DNA of 64,000 bases from Pseudomonas sp. PDNC002 (GCF_016919445.1 NZ_CP070356.1:193501-257500), one strand, 5' to 3'. Counted from the first letter of the stretch, positions 1-9,159 are shown. The notes: a model not told the origin generated them from the sequence alone. A program made the numbers and translations.

Positions 1-57
1 GCTCACTGCCAGGCCGAGGCCGACAGCCAGCGCGAGGCCGGAAAGAATGCGCTGCAT
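1..57 (-). CDS. N-terminus of an exported protein, probably c-type cytochrome subunit of the molybdenum hydroxylase (partial)
   Basis: Only 19 codons are inside the window. They begin with ATG at 57 and read MQRILSGLALAVGLGLAVS, a basic start followed by a hydrophobic run, which is a typical signal peptide. The gene starts 2 bp after the stop of the 2Fe-2S subunit, so it is cotranscribed with the oxidoreductase genes. In related Pseudomonas operons the third gene is a membrane-anchored c-type cytochrome that takes electrons from the hydroxylase. That identity is inference from context; no CxxCH motif is visible in this fragment. Confidence 0.6.
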   Translation of the reverse strand, partial: MQRILSGLALAVGLGLAVS

Positions 58-59
58 GC

Positions 60-599
60 TCAACCCTCCTTGACCAGGCCGAGATCGGTCAGCACTTCAC
101 GGGTGGCGTCGTAGTAACGCACGTACCCGGTGCAGCGACAGATGTGATGGCCGAGGCTCGCCTCGATGGTCGATTCCAGTTCGCTCTTCTTCAACGGCTG
201 GCGCTGGGCCTTCTCCACCAGCACGGTGGCGGCGTTGACGAAGCCCGGTGCGCAGTAGCTGCACTGGAAGGCGAAGCGGTCGACGAATTTCTGCTGGATC
301 GGGTTCAGCTCCTTCACCGAACCGTCTTCCTCGCGCTTGGCGTGGCCCTCGATGGTGCGCACCTTCTTGCCTTCGAAATAGTGCGCGCCGGTGATGCAGG
401 TGCGCACTTCCTCGCTGGTGCCGTCGGGGTTGTCGACGATCACCACGCAGGCGTGGCAGATGCCCTGGCCGCAGCCCAGGCGCGAACCGGTGAGGTTCTG
501 GTACTCGTGCAGGTAGTCGATCATCGGCAGGTCCTCGGGAACCTCGACCGGACCGACGGTTTGACCATTCAAGGTCAGGTTGAGCGGACGGTTAGCCAT
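60..599 (-). CDS. 2Fe-2S subunit of a molybdenum hydroxylase (IorA-like, xanthine oxidase family)
   Basis: A 179-residue protein with the two iron-sulfur motifs of the small subunit of isoquinoline 1-oxidoreductase / aldehyde oxidoreductase enzymes. The N-terminal plant-ferredoxin-type cluster uses C43, C48, C51 and C68 (GCGQGICHAC). The C-terminal helical cluster uses C113 and C116 (CSYCAPG) and C154 and C156 (HHICRCTG). It passes electrons from the molybdenum centre toward a cytochrome acceptor. The start overlaps the end of the large-subunit gene by 8 bp, so translation is probably coupled. It has no export signal of its own and would be carried out folded with the TAT-tagged large subunit. 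Substrate cannot be told from sequence. Confidence 0.9.
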   Translation of the reverse strand: MANRPLNLTLNGQTVGPVEVPEDLPMIDYLHEYQNLTGSRLGCGQGICHACVVIVDNPDGTSEEVRTCITGAHYFEGKKVRTIEGHAKREEDGSVKELNPIQQKFVDRFAFQCSYCAPGFVNAATVLVEKAQRQPLKKSELESTIEASLGHHICRCTGYVRYYDATREVLTDLGLVKEG

Positions 600-3423
600 T
601 GAGGGCCTCCTTGATGCGAGCGGGGGTGATGGGCAGGTCGCGGACGCGCTTGCCGATGGCGTGGGCCACGGCGTTGCTGATGGCGCCGACCACCGGGATC
701 ATCACCACTTCGGCGATGCCCTTGGACGGGTCGCTGGGCGAAAGCGGCGGAAGGATTTCCGAGCTCTGCTGCCAGACGGCCACGTCTTTCGCCTTCGGGA
801 GACGGTAGCGGTTGAAGTTCCAGTCGCCCTCGCCCGGGCCCCCCTCGTACAGCGGCATGTCTTCCAGCAGCGCATGGCCGATGCCCATGGCGGTGCCGCC
901 TTCGATCTGGCCTTTCACCAGTTCCGGCACCAGCACGCGGCCACACTCGATCCAGCTGTGGTGGTTGAGCACGCTGACTTCGCCGTTGCCCTTGTTCACC
1001 TTCAGCTCGACGATGGTCGCCACCGGGCTGTAGTAGGTCACGGCGGCGTTATTCAGCTGCACCGGCGGATAGGCCACGTTCTGGCGATCCAGCAGGTGGA
1101 AGCCGGCGCTGTTCATCTGCGCCTTCTTCACGCCCGGCGCGCCGTCGCCGTATTTCACGGCCAGGGCGTCCAGCGGCAGGCGGTCGCGCACGCCGTCGAT
1201 GACGTAGTCGCACTCCGCCCAGCTCCAGCGGTTGAAGCCGTGGACGGTGGCGCCGGTGACCAGGCCCTTCTCGTGAGCGACCTGAGCCAGCTCGGCGAAC
1301 GACAGCGGCTCCAGGCCGTTGGCGGTGAGCTTGCCGTCGACCCAGTGGGCGTCCTCGCGGCGCACCACCAGCGGGTTGGCGGCGCCGTTGAACGGACCGC
1401 GGCGCCAGATTTCCAGGGCCGCCGGCCACAGGCCGTGGTTGAACAGCACGCGCGCCGCTTCGCGGGTGGCGTGGCTGAAGTAGTAGGCCGAGTTGGTCGC
1501 CGACGACGCCGAGGCGTACTTGCCGACCCAGCGCGGGTTGCGCAACTTCTCGTCCTGGGTCGGCTGGCTCATGGTGTAGGGGTCTTCACCGCTGATCAGC
1601 TGCAGTTCCGGCCACTCGGTTTCGGCGGTCTTCATCTCGTCCGCCGGCTTGCCGAGGAAGTCGGCCACCACCAGCGCCTGGGAGGTGGACATCCCGGTGC
1701 CGATCTCGATGCCGATGTGGCGCATGTGCACCTTGCCGGTGGCATCGAACTCGATGCTCGCCATGGGCGCTTCCGAACCGGTGCCGAAGTCCTTCTGGCA
1801 GATGGCGAAGCCGACGCCGTACCAGTGGTCCGCGTCCTTGGCGTCCATCGACTGCTTGCGTGCGTCGCGGGTCTTCCACCACTCGTGGGCGGCGGCCTTG
1901 TCGAGGATTTCGTGCAGGCGCAGGGCACCGGCAGGGATCGCGCCCTGGGTGTTCTTCATGCCCGACTTCAGCGCGTTGACGCGGCGCAGTTCGATGGCGT
2001 CGACGCCCAGGCGACCGGCGATCTCATCCACCATCATCTCGGTGGCGGCCATGCTCTGCAGGGTGCCGTAGCCACGCATGGACCCGGCCTCGACGGCGCG
2101 GGAATGGTAGGCAGTCACCTGCAGGTCGTTCTGCGGCATGTAGTAGATCGACTGCGCAGCGGTGGCGCCCACGGCGGCCACGGACGGGCTGTAGTTGATG
2201 CGGCCGCCGCCGTCCACGCTCATCTCGGTGCGGAAGATCTTGAAGGTCATGTCCTTCTTGTCCACCGCGAGCTGGTAGCGGATGTCGAACGGGTGGCGCT
2301 TGATGCCGCTCTGGAACTGTTCGTAGCGGTCGTTGGCCAGGCGCACCGGCACACCGTTGCCGTACAGCGCAGCCAGGGCCGCGTAGTAGACGAAGATGTT
2401 GTGGTCCTTGGAGCCGTAACCCACGGTGTAGCCGGGGTGCATGTTCAGCTTGGCCAGGCCGAAGCGCGACGGGGCGATCATGTGCGCCGTCTCGTAGGCC
2501 GCTTCGAACGGGCACTGGGTGGCGACCACGAAGTGCAGGGTCTTGCTCGCCGGGTCGTACCAGCCGTTGCCGTTGTCCGGCTCCATGGCGGCCGGCTCGA
2601 TGGACGGGGTCTTGTAGCGTTCGTCGAAGACCAGCCAGTTCTCCGGCGGGTTTTCGATCTGGTCCTTGATCTTCTGCGCGTAGAACAGGCCCTGCTCGGT
2701 AAGGTCACCGTGCTGGTTGGGCTGCTGGTTCCAAACCGGTTTGCGCTCGCGGATCATCGGGAAGAGGATCGAGTCCTTGAGGCTGGAGAACTCGTCCGGA
2801 TCGGCCGAAGTCGCCCCGCCGACGCGCACGTAGCGGAAGCTGCCGTAGGGATCGCCCTGGTACAGCGGCGCCTGCGCGCCGTAGCGGATCGCCTTGTCGT
2901 TGAACTTCATCTTCAGCTTGGCCTGACGGAAGCGCTCGAAGTCGTTCCAGATCAGGATCGCCACCGGGTGGCCGATGAACATCGGCACCTTGCCGCGCGG
3001 CAGCAGCGGGTCCGGGGCGTGGGCTTCGGGGAAGACGATGCCGTCCTTGTCCAGGTCGTCGGCGGTGACGATGCGGTCCGGCTGCAGCTCGGCGCCCAGC
3101 CAGGCGAGGTCGATGCCGTCGAAGATGCGGTCGGCCTTGATGGTCTTTAGCAGCATGGCGTGGCCCTGCTGCTGCGGCCAGCCGGGCATGTCTTTCGAGC
3201 GGATGTCGCGGGCGAACACCTTGTTGCCGCAGACCTTGGACAGCGCGTCGTTACGGAAGCGCGCCTTGCCGTCGTGGCCCATCCACTGCTGGGGCGAGAC
3301 GGTGACGGAGTTTTCCATCAGGGCAGCGAAGGCCCGGCTGCCGAGCGGCGCCATGGTCACGCTGACACCGGCAATCAGCCCGCCTTGCAGGAAGGCGCGC
3401 CGGGAAATATCACGGTTGGACAT
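592..3423 (-). CDS. Molybdopterin-cytosine-dinucleotide-binding large subunit of aldehyde/isoquinoline-type oxidoreductase, TAT exported
   Basis: A 943-residue xanthine-oxidase-family large subunit of the single-chain IorB type. The start MSNRDISRRAFLQGG carries a twin-arginine signal, so the holoenzyme is expected in the periplasm. Family signatures include GSMRGYGTLQ around the cofactor site, GIEIGTGMSTSQ, and a C-terminal segment KGIAEVVMIPV whose glutamate matches the catalytic Glu of the family. Together with the 2Fe-2S subunit it would hydroxylate an N-heterocycle or oxidise an aldehyde using water. No maturation gene (XdhC type) is in the window. The gene is first in its operon, 333 bp from the divergent MFS gene. 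Confidence 0.9.
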   Translation of the reverse strand: MSNRDISRRAFLQGGLIAGVSVTMAPLGSRAFAALMENSVTVSPQQWMGHDGKARFRNDALSKVCGNKVFARDIRSKDMPGWPQQQGHAMLLKTIKADRIFDGIDLAWLGAELQPDRIVTADDLDKDGIVFPEAHAPDPLLPRGKVPMFIGHPVAILIWNDFERFRQAKLKMKFNDKAIRYGAQAPLYQGDPYGSFRYVRVGGATSADPDEFSSLKDSILFPMIRERKPVWNQQPNQHGDLTEQGLFYAQKIKDQIENPPENWLVFDERYKTPSIEPAAMEPDNGNGWYDPASKTLHFVVATQCPFEAAYETAHMIAPSRFGLAKLNMHPGYTVGYGSKDHNIFVYYAALAALYGNGVPVRLANDRYEQFQSGIKRHPFDIRYQLAVDKKDMTFKIFRTEMSVDGGGRINYSPSVAAVGATAAQSIYYMPQNDLQVTAYHSRAVEAGSMRGYGTLQSMAATEMMVDEIAGRLGVDAIELRRVNALKSGMKNTQGAIPAGALRLHEILDKAAAHEWWKTRDARKQSMDAKDADHWYGVGFAICQKDFGTGSEAPMASIEFDATGKVHMRHIGIEIGTGMSTSQALVVADFLGKPADEMKTAETEWPELQLISGEDPYTMSQPTQDEKLRNPRWVGKYASASSATNSAYYFSHATREAARVLFNHGLWPAALEIWRRGPFNGAANPLVVRREDAHWVDGKLTANGLEPLSFAELAQVAHEKGLVTGATVHGFNRWSWAECDYVIDGVRDRLPLDALAVKYGDGAPGVKKAQMNSAGFHLLDRQNVAYPPVQLNNAAVTYYSPVATIVELKVNKGNGEVSVLNHHSWIECGRVLVPELVKGQIEGGTAMGIGHALLEDMPLYEGGPGEGDWNFNRYRLPKAKDVAVWQQSSEILPPLSPSDPSKGIAEVVMIPVVGAISNAVAHAIGKRVRDLPITPARIKEALNG

Positions 3424-3756
3424 GGTTCATCCTCTGGACGGTGGAGGCCCGCCCATGTGGTTTTTTTCGGTGCTGGAGAGAGTTCGGAGGCCGCGGAATC
3501 GCGGGCGTCTCGGGGGTGGCGCCGGAGGAAAGATCCTGCAGGAAAACCTGACTCTTCTGTCAACTTTAACGCACCTAAAGGGGGCGAAGCAAAGTCAATC
3601 GGGCAGCTTGTCGCGCCAGCGCAAATTTTAGTCGACGGCTAGCGACTATTCGCCAATTGCGGAATCCGCCGACGACAAGCGGAAAAGTGTTACGTCGTGC
3701 TACGCTGCGCAGCCCTTGCTTAGCCTCCTAACGAACCCTCCAGAATAGCCGCCAAG
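3424..3756. other. Divergent promoter region between the hydroxylase operon and the MFS gene
   Basis: No credible gene is seen. The segment must hold both outward promoters. A short dyad TAGTCG-N8-CGACTA lies at 3629-3648 and is a possible operator. No convincing -35/-10 pair or strong Shine-Dalgarno was found for the MFS start. Confidence 0.5.
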
Positions 3757-4968
3757 ATGACCGCCGAAGCCACGTCCCTGCTGCGTCACCGCCCTTTTCT
3801 CGCCTTCTGGCTGGCCCGCGTCTGCACCGCCAGCGCCTTCCAGATGATCACCGTGGCCATCGGCTGGCATATCTATGAGCTGACCCACAACGTGCTCGAC
3901 CTGGGTCTGGTCGGGCTGGTGGAGTTCACTCCGCGCGTGCTGTTCATGCTGCACACAGGCCACGTCGCCGATCGTTACGACCGCCGCCGTATCGCCTCGC
4001 TCTGCCAGGTCGCCCAGGGGTTGATCGCCGTAGCGCTGGTGGTGGGCGCCAGCACCGACAACGTGACCCGCGAGATGATCTTCGTGATGGCCTTCCTGCT
4101 CGGCACCGCGCGGGCTTTCGAGATGCCGACCACCCAGGCGCTGCTGCCGAACATCGTCCCCACCGCGCTGTTCCCCCGCGCCGTCGCCGCATCCGCCTCG
4201 GCCATGCAGGCGGCGACCATCGCCGCGCCAGCCTTCGGCGGCTTCCTCTATGCCTTTGGTGCCTTCTGGGTCTACACGCCGACCGCAATCCTTTACTTCA
4301 TCGCCTGCACCCTGGTGCTGACCCTGCCCAAGCGCCAGGCGCCGGCGGCACAGGGCAAGGCGACGCTGGAATCGCTGCTGGCCGGCATCCGCTTCATCCG
4401 CAGCCGCCCGGACATCTTCGGCGCCATCTCGCTGGACCTGTTCGCCGTGCTGCTGGGCGGCGCCACCGCGCTGCTGCCGGTGTTCGCCAAGGACATCCTG
4501 CTCACCGGCCCCTGGGGCCTGGGCCTGCTGCGTTCGGCCCCGGCGGTGGGCGCGCTGCTGATGTCGTTCTGGCTGGCGCGCTTCCCCATCGAGCGCAACG
4601 TCGGGCGGATCATGTTCGCCGCCGTGGGCGTGTTCGGCGTCACCACCATCGCCTTCGGCCTGTCGACGTCCTTCTGGTTCTCGCTCGCCGTGCTGGTGGT
4701 GCTGGGCGCGGCGGACATGATCAGCATGGTCATCCGCGGCGCCTTCGTGCAGTTGGAAACCCCGGACGAGATGCGCGGCCGGGTCAGCGCGGTGAACGGC
4801 CTGTTCATCGGCGCCTCGAACCAGCTGGGCGAGTTCGAGTCCGGCGTCACTGCACACTGGCTCGGCACGGTGCCGGCGGTGGTGCTCGGCGGTGTCGGTA
4901 CGCTGGTTGTCACCGGCGCGTGGATGAAGCTGTTCCCCACCCTGGCCAAGCGCGACAAGTTGCACTGA
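3757..4968 (+). CDS. MFS transporter (MFS_3 / enterobactin-exporter-like)
   Basis: A 403-residue, very hydrophobic protein with about 12 predicted membrane spans and the major facilitator loop signature near residue 70 (GHVADRYDRRR), a variant of the A-type loop between helices 2 and 3. The overall pattern, including the second half motif ETPDEMRGRVSAVNG, is that of the EntS-like MFS_3 group of exporters. It acts in the inner membrane as a proton-coupled transporter; the substrate is unknown and nothing next to it points to one. It stands alone on the plus strand, followed by a repeat-rich gap. Confidence 0.85.
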   Translation: MTAEATSLLRHRPFLAFWLARVCTASAFQMITVAIGWHIYELTHNVLDLGLVGLVEFTPRVLFMLHTGHVADRYDRRRIASLCQVAQGLIAVALVVGASTDNVTREMIFVMAFLLGTARAFEMPTTQALLPNIVPTALFPRAVAASASAMQAATIAAPAFGGFLYAFGAFWVYTPTAILYFIACTLVLTLPKRQAPAAQGKATLESLLAGIRFIRSRPDIFGAISLDLFAVLLGGATALLPVFAKDILLTGPWGLGLLRSAPAVGALLMSFWLARFPIERNVGRIMFAAVGVFGVTTIAFGLSTSFWFSLAVLVVLGAADMISMVIRGAFVQLETPDEMRGRVSAVNGLFIGASNQLGEFESGVTAHWLGTVPAVVLGGVGTLVVTGAWMKLFPTLAKRDKLH

Positions 4969-4980
4969 GTTTGCTGTTTC

Positions 4981-5184
4981 TGTAGGAGCGAGCTTGCTCG
5001 CGAACATCGACGCGAGGCACGCCCTCACCCTAACCCTCTCCCGTAGGGAGAGGGGACTGGTCGGTGCAGGATGAAATCACTGCGTCAGTTGGCAAGGACG
5101 GCCCCCTCTCCCTACGGGAGAGGGCTGGGGTGAGGGGAACAGTCCACGCCGGGGCAGGTTCGCGAGCAAGCTCGCCCCTACAAG
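4981..5184. repeat. Nested palindromic repeats: MITE-like element inside an inverted REP pair
   Basis: The outer arms are a REP-type pair in inverted orientation (TGTAGGAGCGAGCTTGCTCG at 4981 and its counterpart ending at 5184). Inside lies a second symmetric element (5022-5137) whose ends are CCCTCACCC...CCCTCTCCC hairpins, with a core that includes GGTGCAGGATGAA. The same inner element recurs at 14596 and, inverted, at 19968. It lies between the convergent MFS and cio genes. Confidence 0.85.
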
Positions 5185-5203
5185 CAGCCCAGGATAACCG
5201 GCG

Positions 5204-5238
5204 AAAAAAATCCCCCGCTGGAAGCACCGACGAGGGAT
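5204..5238 (-). terminator. Probable rho-independent terminator of the cio operon
   Basis: Read on the minus strand, ATCCC and GGGAT arms close a hairpin that is followed directly by a run of seven T. It lies about 50 bp past the stop of the last cio operon gene. Confidence 0.6.
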
Positions 5239-5290
5239 GTGGGAACGGACGCCGGGGGACGGCGCCCGGATGGGATCGATTACTGCGAGG

Positions 5291-5440
5291 CTAGTGCGGC
5301 GTACCCAGCCCCGCCGCGCTCATGAACAGGCGCATCAGCCAGGCGGCAACACCCAGGCCGGCGACGCTCAGCGCCCAGATCAGCACCAGCCAGCCGAGCC
5401 GCTTGCGCAGCGGTGCCTTCTCCTGCTCCTCATGGGTCAT
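5291..5440 (-). CDS. DUF2474 small membrane protein of the cyanide-insensitive oxidase
   Basis: A 49-residue protein starting MTHEEQEKAPLRKRLGW with one long hydrophobic helix (residues about 17-40). It begins 11 bp after cioB on the same strand. Small single-span proteins of this kind follow bd-type oxidase genes (compare CydX/YbgT in enterobacteria; DUF2474 in Pseudomonas), where they are thought to stabilise the oxidase. The start was chosen at the ATG at 5440, because the longer upstream reading overlaps cioB and does not look like protein. Function is inferred from position and size. Confidence 0.8.
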   Translation of the reverse strand: MTHEEQEKAPLRKRLGWLVLIWALSVAGLGVAAWLMRLFMSAAGLGTPH

Positions 5441-5451
5441 GGTCCGCACCT

Positions 5452-6459
5452 CTAATGGTAGCCATCGCCGTGCTTCACCTTGCCGCGGAACACGTAGTAG
5501 CTCCACGCGGTGTAGACGAGGATGAACGGGATGATGAACAGCGCGCCCACCAGCATGAAGCCCAGGCTCTGTGGCGGTGCCGCGGCGTCCCAGATGGACA
5601 TGGACGGCGGGATGATGTTCGGCCACAGGCTGATGCCCAGTCCGCTGTAACCCAGGAAGATCAGCGCCAGGGTGAGCAGGAACGGCTTCACGTGGTCGTT
5701 GCGCGCCACCGAGCGCAGCAGGCCGTAGAAGGTCAGCAGCACCAGCAGCGGCACCGGCAGGAACCAGAAGAGGTTCGGCAGGCTGAACCAGCGCTGGGCG
5801 ATTTCCTCGTGGGCCAGCGGGGTCCAGAGGCTGACGATGCCGATCACCGCCAGCAACACCAACGCCAACGGCTTGGCCAGGTCATGCATGCGCTGTTGCA
5901 GGTGGCCTTCGGTCTTCATGATCAACCAGGTGCAGCCCAACAGGGTGTAGGCGACGACCAAGCCCAGGCCGCAGAACAGCGGGAACGGTGCCAGCCAGTC
6001 CAGCGGGCCGCCGGCGAAGGCGCGGTTCTCCACCGGGATGCCTTCGATGAAGGCGCCCAGGGCAACGCCCTGGAAGAACGTCGCCACCAGCGAGCCGATG
6101 ATGAACGACTTGTCCCACAGGTGACGTTTATTGGCCCGCGCCTTGAAGCGGAACTCAAAGGCCACGCCGCGGAAGATCAGCCCGACGAGCATCAGCATCA
6201 GCGGCAGGTAAAGCGCCGAGAGCACGGCGGAATAAGCCACCGGGAAGGCGCCAAACAGCGCCGCGCCGCCCAGTACCAGCCAGGTCTCGTTGCCGTCCCA
6301 GACCGGCGCGACGGTGTTCATCATGACGTCACGGTCGCCCTCGTCCTGGCAGAACGGATAGAGCATGCCGATCCCCAGGTCGAAGCCGTCCATCACCACA
6401 TACATCATCACGCCGAAGATGATGATGATCGCCCAGATCAGCGGAAGGTCGATTCCCAT
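5452..6459 (-). CDS. cioB: Cyanide-insensitive terminal oxidase subunit II
   Basis: A 335-residue CydB-family membrane protein. The N-terminus has the family pattern YVVMDGFDLGIGMLYPF and, further on, APVWDGNETWLVLGGAALFG. It has eight to nine predicted membrane spans. With CioA it forms a quinol oxidase that reduces oxygen to water in the inner membrane without a copper site, and so tolerates cyanide and other haem-copper inhibitors. It starts 2 bp after cioA, so the two are one transcript. Length and sequence fit the CIO branch rather than E. coli CydB. Confidence 0.95.
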   Translation of the reverse strand: MGIDLPLIWAIIIIFGVMMYVVMDGFDLGIGMLYPFCQDEGDRDVMMNTVAPVWDGNETWLVLGGAALFGAFPVAYSAVLSALYLPLMLMLVGLIFRGVAFEFRFKARANKRHLWDKSFIIGSLVATFFQGVALGAFIEGIPVENRAFAGGPLDWLAPFPLFCGLGLVVAYTLLGCTWLIMKTEGHLQQRMHDLAKPLALVLLAVIGIVSLWTPLAHEEIAQRWFSLPNLFWFLPVPLLVLLTFYGLLRSVARNDHVKPFLLTLALIFLGYSGLGISLWPNIIPPSMSIWDAAAPPQSLGFMLVGALFIIPFILVYTAWSYYVFRGKVKHGDGYH

Positions 6460-6461
6460 GC

Positions 6462-7901
6462 TCAGTTCCTCCCTTCCGGACTGTCGGTTTCATCGTCATC
6501 GAGGCCCTCGGCGGTAGCCGACAGTGGCCGCGCCGCGGTGCGCTGCTGACCTGCACCACCATGACTGGTTTCGCGCCCTTCATGGGTGATCGGGCCCTTG
6601 CGCACGAGCCGCATCATGTAGCCGATGCCCACGCCGAACAGCGAGAAGTACACCACCACGAACATCACCAGGGTGATGCTCATCTGCGTCACGCTGTGAT
6701 TGGACACCGCGTCGCTGGTACGCATCAGGCCGTAGACCACCCACGGCTGGCGGCCGATCTCGGTGGTGAACCAGCCGGCCAGGATCGCGATCAAGCCGGA
6801 CGGCCCCATCCACAGCACCAGCTTGAGGAACGCGCGGCTCTCGAAGAGACGCTTGCGCCAGCGCAGCCAGGCGCTCCACAGGCCAACCAGAATCATCAGC
6901 ATGCCCAGGCCGGCCATTATGCGGAACGACCAGAACACCACGGTGGAATTGGGCCGGTCGGCTTTCGGGAAATCCTTCAGCGCGGGGATCGGCTCGGTCA
7001 GGCTGTGGTTCAGAATCAGGCTGCCAAGCACCGGAATCTCGATCTTGAAGCGGGTTTCCTCGCGCTCCATGTCCGGCCAGCCGAACAGGATCAGCGGGGT
7101 CGGTTCGCCGCTGCTGTTGTCCCAGTGGCCTTCCATCGCAGCGATCTTCGCCGGCTGGTGCTTGAGCGTATTGAGGCCGTGGGCGTCGCCCACCATGGCC
7201 TGGATGGGAGCTACGATCAGCGCCATCCACATCGCCATCGAAAGCATCTTGCGGATCGCCGGATTGTCGCGGCCACGCAGCAGGTGCCAGGCCGCCGAGG
7301 CACCAACGAAGAAGGCGGTGGCGACGAACGAGGCAATCGCCATGTGCAGCAGGCGGTAGGGGAACGATGGGTTGAAGATCACTGCCACCCAATCCACCGG
7401 CACGACCACGCCATTGACGATCTCATGGCCCTGCGGGGTCTGCATCCAACTGTTGGAGGCGAGGATCCAGAAGGTGGAGATCAGCGTACCGATGGCCACC
7501 ATGACCGTGGCGAAGAAGTGCAGGCCGGGGCCGACGCGGTGCCAGCCGAACAGCATGACGCCGAGGAAGCCGGCTTCGAGGAAGAAGGCGGTGAGCACCT
7601 CATAGGTCAGCAACGGGCCGGTGATACTCCCGGCGAAGGCCGAGAAGGCGCTCCAGTTGGTGCCGAACTGATAGGCCATGACGAGGCCGGAGACCACGCC
7701 CATGCCGAAGTTGACGGCGAAGATCTTCGACCAAAAGTGATAGAGGTCGCGGTAGACCTCCTCGTGGGTCTTCAGCCACAGCCCTTCGAGCACCGCCAGG
7801 TAACTGGCCAGGCCGATGGTGATGGCAGGGAAGATGATGTGGAAGGACACGGTAAAGGCGAACTGGATCCGGGCCAGGTCGAGCGCCTCTAATCCGAACA
7901 T
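6462..7901 (-). CDS. cioA: Cyanide-insensitive terminal oxidase subunit I
   Basis: A 479-residue CydA-family protein carrying the haem sites. His21 in the first span (FTVSFHIIFPA) and the His in RLLHMAIASFVATAF match the axial haem ligands of the family. The segment YEVLTAFFLEAGFLG holds the paired glutamates near the di-haem site. The chain is shorter than E. coli CydA (522 aa), as in CIO enzymes with a reduced quinol loop. First gene of the operon cioA-cioB-DUF2474, with an AGAGGA ribosome-binding site. No ANR/FNR-type box (TTGAT-N4-ATCAA) was found close upstream. Confidence 0.95.
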   Translation of the reverse strand: MFGLEALDLARIQFAFTVSFHIIFPAITIGLASYLAVLEGLWLKTHEEVYRDLYHFWSKIFAVNFGMGVVSGLVMAYQFGTNWSAFSAFAGSITGPLLTYEVLTAFFLEAGFLGVMLFGWHRVGPGLHFFATVMVAIGTLISTFWILASNSWMQTPQGHEIVNGVVVPVDWVAVIFNPSFPYRLLHMAIASFVATAFFVGASAAWHLLRGRDNPAIRKMLSMAMWMALIVAPIQAMVGDAHGLNTLKHQPAKIAAMEGHWDNSSGEPTPLILFGWPDMEREETRFKIEIPVLGSLILNHSLTEPIPALKDFPKADRPNSTVVFWSFRIMAGLGMLMILVGLWSAWLRWRKRLFESRAFLKLVLWMGPSGLIAILAGWFTTEIGRQPWVVYGLMRTSDAVSNHSVTQMSITLVMFVVVYFSLFGVGIGYMMRLVRKGPITHEGRETSHGGAGQQRTAARPLSATAEGLDDDETDSPEGRN

Positions 7902-8379
7902 GACTATTCCTCTTCAGGCTGACGCCCACCCCACGGAAGGGTCGGCACCGTACCTTGCGCATGCGCAGGGCGTTCTTGCGTGATGTCTGTCTCTTGCAAT
8001 GACTCTGTTTCGAGCCACCGATCTCATGTCGGTTCGGGTTCTTTTCGCTGCTCAATCAGAATGGACCACCATCCGCATTGACGCCGCTCAAGAAAACGCC
8101 TCGATCTTACGCGCCCAGGGTGCGCGGGCTGGAGTGGTGGGTTGCCGCGCGACGGGGTGTCGCGCGACAGGTTGTCTCAGTTCACTTCCTCGATTTTCCT
8201 TATGAACAAAATCGAATATGAAAATGAAAAATTAATATTTTATTGGAATAACAAGAGCGGGTAACTTTCGCTGCAACCGCTGCCGAGTGAGCCGCGGAAA
8301 AAGAATCCACCGCCCGTACGAAGGCCCCATCCCGGCCGGCCCGGACGCCAGCGGTCATCTGCCCCACAAGGACATTGCA
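7902..8379. other. Long divergent regulatory region between cioA and the metQ-like gene
   Basis: No gene is apparent. It contains a perfect 12-bp palindrome TGCGCATGCGCA at 7956-7967 near cioA, two imperfect tandem copies of a GCGCGAC-containing unit at about 8136-8175, and a sharply AT-rich block at about 8190-8262 before the metQ-like gene, which is the likely promoter zone for sulfur-starvation expression. Confidence 0.6.
8191..8214. promoter_or_regulatory. Inverted repeat in the AT-rich promoter zone of the metQ-like gene
   Basis: CGATTTT (8191-8197) and AAAATCG (8208-8214) are perfect 7-bp arms with a 10-bp spacer, placed at the edge of the AT-rich block. It is a candidate operator; no protein can be assigned. 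Confidence 0.4.
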
Positions 8380-9159
8380 ATGAAAAAGCTGCTGCTTCTG
8401 ACCGCCCTCGCCGCTGCCTTCTCCACCTCGGCCTTCGCCAATGAAAAGCTGATCGTCGCCGCCACCCCGATCCCCCACGCCGAGATCCTCGAGCTGATCA
8501 AGCCGACCCTGGCCAAGGAAGGCGTGGACCTGGAGATCAAGGTCTTCACCGACTACGTGCAGCCCAACGTGCAGGTTGCCGAGAAGCGCCTGGACGCCAA
8601 CTACTTCCAGACCAAGCCGTACCTGGACAACTTCAACAAGGGCAAGGGCACCAACCTGGTCACCGTGACCGGCGTGCACGTCGAGCCCTTCGGCGGCTAC
8701 TCGAAGAAGTACAAGTCCATCAGCGAACTGCCGGACGGCGCCACCGTCGCCATCCCCAACGAAGGCAGCAACAGCGGCCGCGCCCTGCTCCTGCTGCAGA
8801 AGGCCGGCGTGATCAAGCTGAAAGACCCGAGCAACGCCCTGGCCACCCCGAAAGACATCGCCGAGAACCCCAAGCACCTGAAGTTCAAGGAACTGGAATC
8901 GGCCCTGCTGCCGCGCGTGCTGGATCAGGTCGACCTGGACCTGATCAACACCAACTACGCGCTGGAAGCCAAGCTCAACCCGGTGAAGGACGCGCTGATC
9001 CTCGAAGACCGCAACTCGCCCTACGTGAACTACCTGGTGGCGCGTCCGGACAACAAGGACAGCGACGCGCTGAAGAAGCTTTCCGCCGCCCTGACCAGCC
9101 CGGAAGTCAAAGCCTTCATCGAGAAGAAGTACAACGGCGCCGTGGTGCCGGCCTTCTGA
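8380..9159 (+). CDS. MetQ/NlpA-family ABC transporter substrate-binding protein
   Basis: A 259-residue periplasmic binding protein of the methionine-type NlpA family. It has a signal peptide MKKLLLLTALAAAFSTSAFA, then the family start KLIVAATPIPHAEILELIK and signatures FTDYVQPN and VAIPNEGSNSGRALLLLQKAG. The ATG at 8380 was chosen because it opens directly on the signal peptide; a longer in-frame start adds only improbable residues. Unlike classical MetQ it has no lipobox cysteine, so it should be soluble in the periplasm. No MetN or MetI gene is adjacent. It precedes a transsulfuration-type enzyme and so likely brings in methionine or another organosulfur compound; the ligand is not known. 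Confidence 0.88.
   Translation: MKKLLLLTALAAAFSTSAFANEKLIVAATPIPHAEILELIKPTLAKEGVDLEIKVFTDYVQPNVQVAEKRLDANYFQTKPYLDNFNKGKGTNLVTVTGVHVEPFGGYSKKYKSISELPDGATVAIPNEGSNSGRALLLLQKAGVIKLKDPSNALATPKDIAENPKHLKFKELESALLPRVLDQVDLDLINTNYALEAKLNPVKDALILEDRNSPYVNYLVARPDNKDSDALKKLSAALTSPEVKAFIEKKYNGAVVPAF

Noticed and set aside
580..3150. Long open frame of 856 codons on the plus strand
   Set aside because: It is antisense to the molybdenum hydroxylase large subunit, which has clear family motifs. Such mirror frames are common in GC-rich genes; the translation is rich in Arg, Ala, His and Val with no domain.
7902..8000. ANR/FNR box for cioAB
   Set aside because: No sequence close to TTGAT-N4-ATCAA was found near the cioA start.
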